Assembly (NCBI GenBank): GCA_947564645.1
Contig: CANOCU010000036.1
Location: 1 to 37,484, forward strand
Source of the DNA: an uncultured Lachnospiraceae bacterium
GTDB taxonomy: Bacteria; Bacillota; Clostridia; Lachnospirales; Lachnospiraceae
DNA: 37,484 nucleotides
Reading direction: 5' to 3'
Below are positions 32,116-37,484 of the stretch, piece by piece; position 1 is the first letter of the stretch; each line of letters begins with the position of its first letter. The notes beneath the pieces were generated by a model that saw nothing but the letters and a program-made list of their open reading frames with translations, had not been told where the DNA came from and ran no database searches. The position numbers and the translations under genes were made by a program.

Positions 32116-33183
32116 ATGCAAAATAACCATGACAGAGCAAAAACAGCAATCTGCCAGGACAGGTTGCAGTATGGCTACCATAAAGATAATGTCGTCAAAG
32201 ACTTTTTGGGAATCCAGAGTCAGTTTTACAGATATGCTGCAATCTGCTGTAAATTGCACGGAGATGATTTTGAAACAAACCGGCCGCAATATTTCCGGGC
32301 GTGGACGATCCGTGGTACGCTGCATATCCATCATATGGAAGACTATGGCCTGTTTATTTATCGCGATATGCTCACTTCTTATATGCGAGAGTTCTGGGAG
32401 AATGAGACGGTGGTGTCTATATCGGAGAAGGAATTCTACTGCGAGATCATTCTGAATGCATTGAAAAGAGAAATCTTAACCAAAAGCCAGTTGATAGATT
32501 TATGTACCGCGAATGGAATGACGTCGGAAAAGAAAGAATATCTGTTTAATCCATGGGGCGGAATACCACGCTATCTGATTGAAACAGGAAGGATCATTTT
32601 GACATGCAGTGATGATACTTCTTACATATTGGCGCCGGAAACAGATCTAGTCAGTCGGGAAGAGGCCGAAAGGCAGCAGGTGAAGAGATATCTGGAGGGA
32701 TACAGTCCATGTACGATGGAAGACGTGATGTACTTTTTCAAGTGGAGTAAAAGGAAATGCAATTTGCTTGTGAATTATGTTCTGGAGCAATATTTCTCGG
32801 GTCGACATGTCATTGAGAAAATCGATGACCAGGAGTACCTGTTTGTGGAGCATCGATCGACATGTGAAAATAATGATCCGGTAGATGACTTGTATGTTTT
32901 GTCGGCGTTTGACCCATTGCTTCTTGGGTATGAGAAGAAGCATAATCTGCTTCTGCCAGAGGAATATCTTCGAAATGTGTTTTCCTTGCAGGGAATTGTG
33001 AAGCCTACTATTCTATATAATGGGAAGATTAACGGTTTATGGAATATAAAGAATAAGAAGATATACGTCGGATTGTTTAACCAGATGCCGGAAGAATGTA
33101 TTAAGAGGATGGAAAAGATTTTGGAGGATGCTACGGGAATCCAGGAGATAATTACGGATTTCTGTAATTGTTCCATGTCATGA
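32116..33183 (+). CDS. AlkZ/YcaQ-like winged-helix DNA glycosylase family protein
   Basis: A 355-residue protein of the HTH_42/AlkZ family. The QSQ motif (Q34-S35-Q36 in LGIQSQFY) matches the QxQ catalytic motif of AlkZ-type glycosylases that remove interstrand crosslinks and alkyl adducts. The block FRAWTIRGTLHIHHMEDYGL corresponds to the family's RPTLHL-like segment, and EEAERQQVKRYLEGYSPCTM and YVLSAFDPLLLGYEK follow in order. The C-terminus is slightly shorter than typical AlkZ (about 370-400). It is preceded by an AAAGGGGA site and follows the AlbA_2 gene by 94 bp. Confidence 0.78.
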   Translation: MQNNHDRAKTAICQDRLQYGYHKDNVVKDFLGIQSQFYRYAAICCKLHGDDFETNRPQYFRAWTIRGTLHIHHMEDYGLFIYRDMLTSYMREFWENETVVSISEKEFYCEIILNALKREILTKSQLIDLCTANGMTSEKKEYLFNPWGGIPRYLIETGRIILTCSDDTSYILAPETDLVSREEAERQQVKRYLEGYSPCTMEDVMYFFKWSKRKCNLLVNYVLEQYFSGRHVIEKIDDQEYLFVEHRSTCENNDPVDDLYVLSAFDPLLLGYEKKHNLLLPEEYLRNVFSLQGIVKPTILYNGKINGLWNIKNKKIYVGLFNQMPEECIKRMEKILEDATGIQEIITDFCNCSMS

Positions 33184-33264
33184 TATATGATAATATTAAA
33201 TGATAGATAACAATATAACAAATAACAGTGAATAGCAGTGCAGTATAAAATAGGAGGCCTGTAC

Positions 33265-34935
33265 ATGATATTTAGAGTTGGTGTTGGGGAATCTGATTTC
33301 GCCGGACTGCGCAGATCGGGTAAATACTATGTGGATAAGACGGCGATCATGTATGAGCTTGTGGAGGAAACGGAGAATAAGGTTACGTTGTTTACCAGAC
33401 CGCGTAGATTTGGCAAGACATTGATGATGAGTATGCTGTCGAATTTCTTCAATATCAGAAAGGACAGCAGAGAAATCTTTGAAGGGCTTAAGATCACAGA
33501 ATATAAGGAGTTTTGTGAGAAATGGTTGAATCAGTCTCCGGTGCTTTTTCTTTCTTTTAAGGATGTTGAGGCGGAAACCTTTGAGGGCGCTTATAAAATG
33601 CTGCAGACACGATTGGCGGACGTATGTAAAGAATTGGATTTCCTATTGGAAGAAGATACAGTCAATGCTGCAGACAGGGATATTTTCAGAAAACTAATGT
33701 TCAAAACGGCAGCGGAAGATGATGTCAAGAATGCTCTAAAGACGATCATGCGTATGCTGGATGCTGTTTATGGAAGGAAATCGATTCTGTTGATCGATGA
33801 ATACGATGTGCCGTTAGCCAGAGCCAGTGAAAAGAATACGGCAGAGAATCGATATTATGACGCTATGCTGGATGTGATCAAAGGAATGATGGGCACGGCG
33901 TTAAAGGACAATGAATTTCTGGAGTTTGCAGTGATCACAGGATGTCTGCGTATTGCGAAGGAGAGTATATTTACCGGCACGAATAATTTTGCGTCTTATT
34001 CGGTGTTAGATGCGGATTTTTCCCAGTACTTTGGCTTTACGGAAGAAGAAGTGGAGAGAATGCTGCTGGCAGCTGACAGGCAGGATAAGGCAGATGTCAT
34101 AAAAGAATGGTATGACGGGTATGTATTCGGCGACAGCTTTGTGTATTGTCCCTGGGATGTGATGAACTATATGTCGGCGTTGAAAAAGAGGAAGAATGCA
34201 AAACCAAAGAATTACTGGAAAAATACGAGTCACAACGGGATACTTCTCACTTTCGTCAAGAGAACCGATTTCAAAGTAAAAGGTAAATTTGAGATTCTTA
34301 TGAACGGAGGTACGATCGTTCAGACAATCTCAGATGAACTTACATATGATATGCTGCATTCTTCGGAGGATAATCTCTGGAGTGTGATCGTGATGACAGG
34401 TTATCTGACGAAAGCGGATGCAGGCGAAGAAGGAGAAACCGTAAGCCTTAAAATTCCAAACAGAGAGATTGCATCTATTTTTGAAGACACGGTGGTGAAA
34501 CTATTCCAGGATACCGTAGATGACAGCTCCCGGAAATCTATGATGGAGGCGTTCTGGAACGGTGATGAGCAGAAAGCTTCTGAAGCTGTTTCCGATCTTC
34601 TGTGGAGGACGATAAGCTATCATGATTATCATGAGGATTATTATCATGCTTTCCTGGCAGGCGCTTTTGTTGGATTGGGTTATGAAGTGGAATCCAATAA
34701 GGAGAAGGGACTCGGAAGACCGGATATTTTCCTGAAGGATGATGATAATCGCCGCGTCATGATCATAGAGACCAAGAGATCCAGGAAAGAAGATGATCTG
34801 GATCACGATTGTGACGAGGCGCTTGAGCAGATTATTCGTAGAAAATATGCGGAAGGGCTTTATGGCTATTCACAGATATTTTGTTATGGGATTGCTTTCT
34901 TCCAGAAGCAGGCTAAGGTGAAGAAGCTGTTGTGA
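33265..34935 (+). CDS. Second AAA-ATPase-like / PD-(D/E)XK protein
   Basis: A 556-residue paralogue of the 3875-5518 protein. The start is ATG 33265, seven bases after a perfect AGGAGG (33252-33257); an in-frame GTG at 33238 has no ribosome binding site. The Walker-A-like RPRRFGKT lies at 45-52 (K51), and the Walker B ends in D178-E179 (ILLIDEYDVP). The nuclease signature is D487 (RPDIFLKDDD) and E502-x-K504 (IIETKR). The family occurs in multiple copies in gut Firmicutes, and the biochemical role is not established. This copy ends a run with AlbA_2 and AlkZ-like genes. Sequence identity to the first copy is limited, so it is not a recent duplicate. Confidence 0.85.
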   Translation: MIFRVGVGESDFAGLRRSGKYYVDKTAIMYELVEETENKVTLFTRPRRFGKTLMMSMLSNFFNIRKDSREIFEGLKITEYKEFCEKWLNQSPVLFLSFKDVEAETFEGAYKMLQTRLADVCKELDFLLEEDTVNAADRDIFRKLMFKTAAEDDVKNALKTIMRMLDAVYGRKSILLIDEYDVPLARASEKNTAENRYYDAMLDVIKGMMGTALKDNEFLEFAVITGCLRIAKESIFTGTNNFASYSVLDADFSQYFGFTEEEVERMLLAADRQDKADVIKEWYDGYVFGDSFVYCPWDVMNYMSALKKRKNAKPKNYWKNTSHNGILLTFVKRTDFKVKGKFEILMNGGTIVQTISDELTYDMLHSSEDNLWSVIVMTGYLTKADAGEEGETVSLKIPNREIASIFEDTVVKLFQDTVDDSSRKSMMEAFWNGDEQKASEAVSDLLWRTISYHDYHEDYYHAFLAGAFVGLGYEVESNKEKGLGRPDIFLKDDDNRRVMIIETKRSRKEDDLDHDCDEALEQIIRRKYAEGLYGYSQIFCYGIAFFQKQAKVKKLL

Positions 34936-34998
34936 AAAATAAAACTTCAGAGAAGGTCCAATCCCTGGCAGATGGATAAATCATACTTATATCCTGCG

Positions 34999-35847
34999 CT
35001 ACTTCGTCACATGCTCATTGCGCCACTGTCTCGGCGATATCCCATACACATTCTTAAACGCCCTGGAAAAATGCAGTTGGTTCGGATAGCCAACTGCATT
35101 TCCGATATCCGCGATGGACAGGTCGGTGAGCCGTAAAAGCTCGGTGGCCTTGGACATGCGGTAGGAGATCAAAAATTCCTGGGGCGATTTTCCCATATTC
35201 TCATGAAAGATCTTACCGAAATAGCTTCTGTTCAAGCCGCAGGCGGCCGCGATATCCTCCACGGAGATATCGTTCTGGAAGTTCTGCTCGATGAAGGAGA
35301 AAGCTTCCTTAATATAAAAATCCCGCAGACTGTTTCCCCGGCTCACCTCGGAAGAGGAAGCGGAGCGCATGAAGCTGTCGATAAAGAGAAAGAGGTGACC
35401 GATCAGGTGAAAGGGAGACTCATTCTTATGGTTGACGATATAGAGCATTTCCGATTTCATCGTGTCTGCGATATCCTTATAGCGTGCCTTGTAGATCGGC
35501 TGGCTGGGGCTTAATCCGGTCAGTTCCACGGCCTCTTTGGCGCGCAGCCCGTCGAATTCAAGCCATACATATTCCCAGGGAATCTCATGGTCTGCGATAT
35601 AGGTACAGACCTGGTGGGGGAAAAGCATAAATCCCTGGCCGCTTTTGACCTGATAATTGATGGATTTGCCCTGTATGTTCTCGGCGATCAGGGTACCGGT
35701 GCCGGACAGGCAGTAGTGAAACAGGTAGTGGTTTCTGGCAGCAGGGCCGAAGGAATGAGACGGATCGCACTGTTCCCATCCGAATTGATAGAGTCCCAGA
35801 TCGACAAAATTTTCACTTGGAAAAACCGAGAAGATCACCTCGCTCAT
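34999..35847 (-). CDS. AraC-family transcriptional regulator
   Basis: A 282-residue protein with an N-terminal cupin-like sensing domain (HYLFHYCLSGTGTLIAEN, GQGFMLFPHQVCTYIADH) and a C-terminal pair of HTH motifs (SVEDIAAACGLNRSYFGKIF; LSIADIGNAVGYPNQLHFSR, ending FKNVYGISPRQWR). Such regulators commonly control the adjacent sugar uptake genes. It is divergent from the ABC binding protein and shares a 199-bp region containing the dyad at 35906-35968. GGAGGAATGT precedes ATG 35847. The ligand is probably a sugar, which is inference. Confidence 0.9.
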   Translation of the reverse strand: MSEVIFSVFPSENFVDLGLYQFGWEQCDPSHSFGPAARNHYLFHYCLSGTGTLIAENIQGKSINYQVKSGQGFMLFPHQVCTYIADHEIPWEYVWLEFDGLRAKEAVELTGLSPSQPIYKARYKDIADTMKSEMLYIVNHKNESPFHLIGHLFLFIDSFMRSASSSEVSRGNSLRDFYIKEAFSFIEQNFQNDISVEDIAAACGLNRSYFGKIFHENMGKSPQEFLISYRMSKATELLRLTDLSIADIGNAVGYPNQLHFSRAFKNVYGISPRQWRNEHVTK

Positions 35848-35905
35848 ACATTCCTCCGTTCCGGATCTGAAAAATTCCTGAAAAGTTTAAAAATTATATA
35901 AACTA

Positions 35906-35968
35906 TTATATACCAAAATGCTACTCGACTTCAAATAATTGGAATAAAAACAGCATTAAGGTATATAA
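35906..35968. promoter_or_regulatory. Large inverted repeat in the AraC / ABC-transporter divergent region
   Basis: TTATATACCAAAATGCT (35906-35922) and AGCATTAAGGTATATAA (35952-35968) are inverted repeats matching at 15 of 17 positions across a 29-bp spacer. The spacing is close to three helical turns, suiting two binding events on the same face. It is a good candidate site for the AraC regulator. Confidence 0.5.
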
Positions 35969-36046
35969 CATATGATATAAGGCTATTTATTGATAGCAAA
36001 ATGGTATGTTACAATGCAAATATCAAATCAGGGAAGGAGATAAGCT

Positions 36047-37333
36047 ATGATAAGGAGGAAAGTAAAATACCTTGGCGCGGCATTTTGCAGCGTGACTGCA
36101 ATGATGGTTGCCGGGGGATGTGGAAACTCGGCTGGAGACGGCAAGATCGAGATCGAGATCGTTCAGTACAAGCCGGAGGCGGCCAACTATTTCACTGCTG
36201 TGGAAGAGGAATTTAACGCGACACATGATGACATTCACTTGAAGATCAGTTCTCCCAACGATGCGATGACGATCTTGAAGACGAGGTTCATCAGAGAGGA
36301 CTATCCGGAGATCATAGGAATCGGCGGCGATATCAACTATTCCTATTTCGTGGATGCGCAGATTCTGGAGGACATCTCGGATTATGAAGGGCTTAACAAT
36401 ATCAATCAGGGATATCTGGATATTGACGAGGCGCTTAAGTTTGTTCCCGTAGAGGGCACTTATGCGGTGCCGTATGTGGCAAACGCAGCAGGCATTCTGT
36501 ACAACCGGGATATGTTCGAGGAGCATGGGTGGACGATCCCGACGACCTGGGACGAGCTGCTTACCTTGTGCGATACCATTCAGGGCGAGGGCATCCTGCC
36601 TTTCTATTTCGGTTTCAAGGACACCTGGACCTGTCTTGCACCGTGGAATGCGATGGCGGTAGACCTGGCGCCTGCGGATGCGTCCAAGCAGGTAAACCGC
36701 GGGGAGACTACTTTTGCCAAGGAGTACCGGGAGGTATCCGAGAAGTATCTGGAGCTCTTGCAGTATGGACCGGAGGATCCGTTTGCCTACGGTTACAATG
36801 ACGCATGTACGGCTTTTGCGAGAGGCGAATCGGCCATGTATCCGATCGGCAGCTATGCGGCGCCGCAGATCCTGTCCGTAAACCCGGATCTGAATCTGGA
36901 TTCTTTCGTTATGCCGGCAAACGACGCGGCGGACGGCAATACCTTAAACTCCGGTATTGACCTGCAGTTCTGCGTAACGGCGGGCTGTAAGAACAAGGAA
37001 GCGGTCTATGAGGTGCTTGACTTCCTGTATGAGGATGCAAACATTCAGAAATATATCGACGCGCAGACGGCAATCCCCTGTAAGGAGGGAGATTTCCGGT
37101 TACCTTCCATTCTGGACGGTATGACAGACTATATCGCATCCGGCAACATGACAGACTATCAGGATCACTACTATCCGTCCGAGATGGCGGTGGATGCGCA
37201 GATCCAGACCTTCCTGCTGAATCAGGATGTGGATGCATTCCTGGAGAAGTTCGATAAGGACTGGCTGCGGTATAACAGAGACATCATCCGTCTGGTGCAG
37301 GATTATGAAAAGCAGCATGGAAACGCGAATTAG
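36047..37333 (+). CDS. Carbohydrate ABC transporter substrate-binding lipoprotein
   Basis: A 428-residue family-1 solute-binding lipoprotein. The signal (YLGAAFCSVTAMMVAGGC) ends in a lipobox with acylation at C25, and the mature part has the usual sugar-binding layout: IEIVQYKPEAANYFTAVEEE, then PYVANAAGILYNRDMFEEHGW, FARGESAMYPIGSYAAPQIL and FLYEDANIQKYID. It binds an unidentified oligosaccharide outside the membrane and hands it to a permease pair. AAGGAG precedes ATG 36047. A permease-like start follows 21 bp after the stop but is broken. Confidence 0.92.
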   Translation: MIRRKVKYLGAAFCSVTAMMVAGGCGNSAGDGKIEIEIVQYKPEAANYFTAVEEEFNATHDDIHLKISSPNDAMTILKTRFIREDYPEIIGIGGDINYSYFVDAQILEDISDYEGLNNINQGYLDIDEALKFVPVEGTYAVPYVANAAGILYNRDMFEEHGWTIPTTWDELLTLCDTIQGEGILPFYFGFKDTWTCLAPWNAMAVDLAPADASKQVNRGETTFAKEYREVSEKYLELLQYGPEDPFAYGYNDACTAFARGESAMYPIGSYAAPQILSVNPDLNLDSFVMPANDAADGNTLNSGIDLQFCVTAGCKNKEAVYEVLDFLYEDANIQKYIDAQTAIPCKEGDFRLPSILDGMTDYIASGNMTDYQDHYYPSEMAVDAQIQTFLLNQDVDAFLEKFDKDWLRYNRDIIRLVQDYEKQHGNAN

Positions 37334-37354
37334 GGAGAAAGGAGAGCATGAGTT

Positions 37355-37441
37355 ATGAAATTAGGAAAAAATGAGAGAAAAACGACCTTTTTGTTGATCA
37401 CCATTCCGATTCTTGCCTTGTTTGTCTGCTTTAATCTGTAA
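37355..37441 (+). pseudogene. Truncated sugar ABC permease start (28 codons)
   Basis: A frame beginning MKLGKNERKTTFLLITIPIL with the expected basic N-terminus and first TM helix of a MalF-type permease follows the binding protein, 10 bases after AGGAG. After LFVCFNL it meets TAA (37439-37441), far short of the usual ~290 residues. The last 43 bases of the window do not continue the protein in any frame visible here. A nonsense change, an insertion or an assembly break at the window edge would each explain this. The first ~27 codons look normal. Confidence 0.55.
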
Positions 37442-37484
37442 CGATTTAAATTAGGTACGCTATGATCGAAAGATAATAGGTATG

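Noticed and set aside
34936-34998. Expected bidirectional terminator between the convergent AAA and AraC genes
   Set aside because: No stable hairpin with a T-tract is visible in these 63 bases.
1-37484. CRISPR array, tRNA, rRNA or IS transposase
   Set aside because: No regularly spaced direct repeats with spacers, no tRNA-like cloverleaf ends and no transposase motifs were found on reading both strands.

Overview
The window looks like chromosomal DNA of a low-to-mid-GC anaerobic Firmicute, most likely a gut-type Lachnospiraceae (Clostridia). This rests on the gene families: an Amt-PII fusion, a flavin reductase-rubredoxin fusion, a CotH-kinase-like lipoprotein/anchored protein, a DUF4173 membrane protein, a DUF2975/XRE pair, an MBOAT/SGNH/DUF4358 cluster, and AAA-ATPase-like/PD-(D/E)XK proteins. 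It also rests on strong AGGAGG-type ribosome binding sites and on AT-rich TTGACA/TATAAT-type promoters. No rRNA, tRNA, CRISPR array or insertion sequence was seen. Family names come from motif recognition and not from a database search.

Layout. 1-758 (minus): membrane-anchored XRE regulator, cut by the window edge. 759-1256: non-coding, with a 101-bp element bearing terminal inverted repeats. 1257-3027 (plus): rarA and a small Cys-rich protein, with a compact relative of the same repeat between them. 3050-3652 (minus): flavin reductase-rubredoxin. 3875-5518 (plus): AAA/PD-(D/E)XK protein. 5629-9152 (plus): ammonium transporter fused to a PII domain, then purF. The leader of this transcript holds two hairpin/T-tract structures. 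9260-15607 (plus, visibly AT-richer): a giant 1872-residue membrane-anchored protein built of YD-like repeats, with a four-TM partner protein. 15586-28318 (minus): a B12-binding radical SAM protein, a hybrid histidine kinase, a DUF4173 protein, an XRE/DUF2975 pair, a CotH-like protein, exonuclease III, an SGNH-like protein and an MBOAT O-acyltransferase. 28540-34935 (plus): DUF4358 lipoprotein, S41 peptidase-like protein, AlbA_2/wHTH regulator, AlkZ-like glycosylase and a second AAA/PD-(D/E)XK protein. 34999-35847 (minus): AraC regulator, divergent from a sugar-ABC binding protein (36047-37333). The permease that should follow stops after 28 codons.

The best candidate for an undescribed system is the pair at 9260-15607. 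The large protein has three N-terminal TM helices and then an ordered super-repeat of about 131-156 residues, each made of four distinct YD-like units with a recurring Cys-Ala-Gly-type block. It is predicted to be displayed outside the cell. Its partner resembles the membrane domain linked to TRADD-N-type conflict proteins. Other notable signals are a 13-bp x4 tandem repeat that could switch a regulator's wHTH domain on and off, the attenuator-like amt leader, and several clear dyads in regulatory regions.
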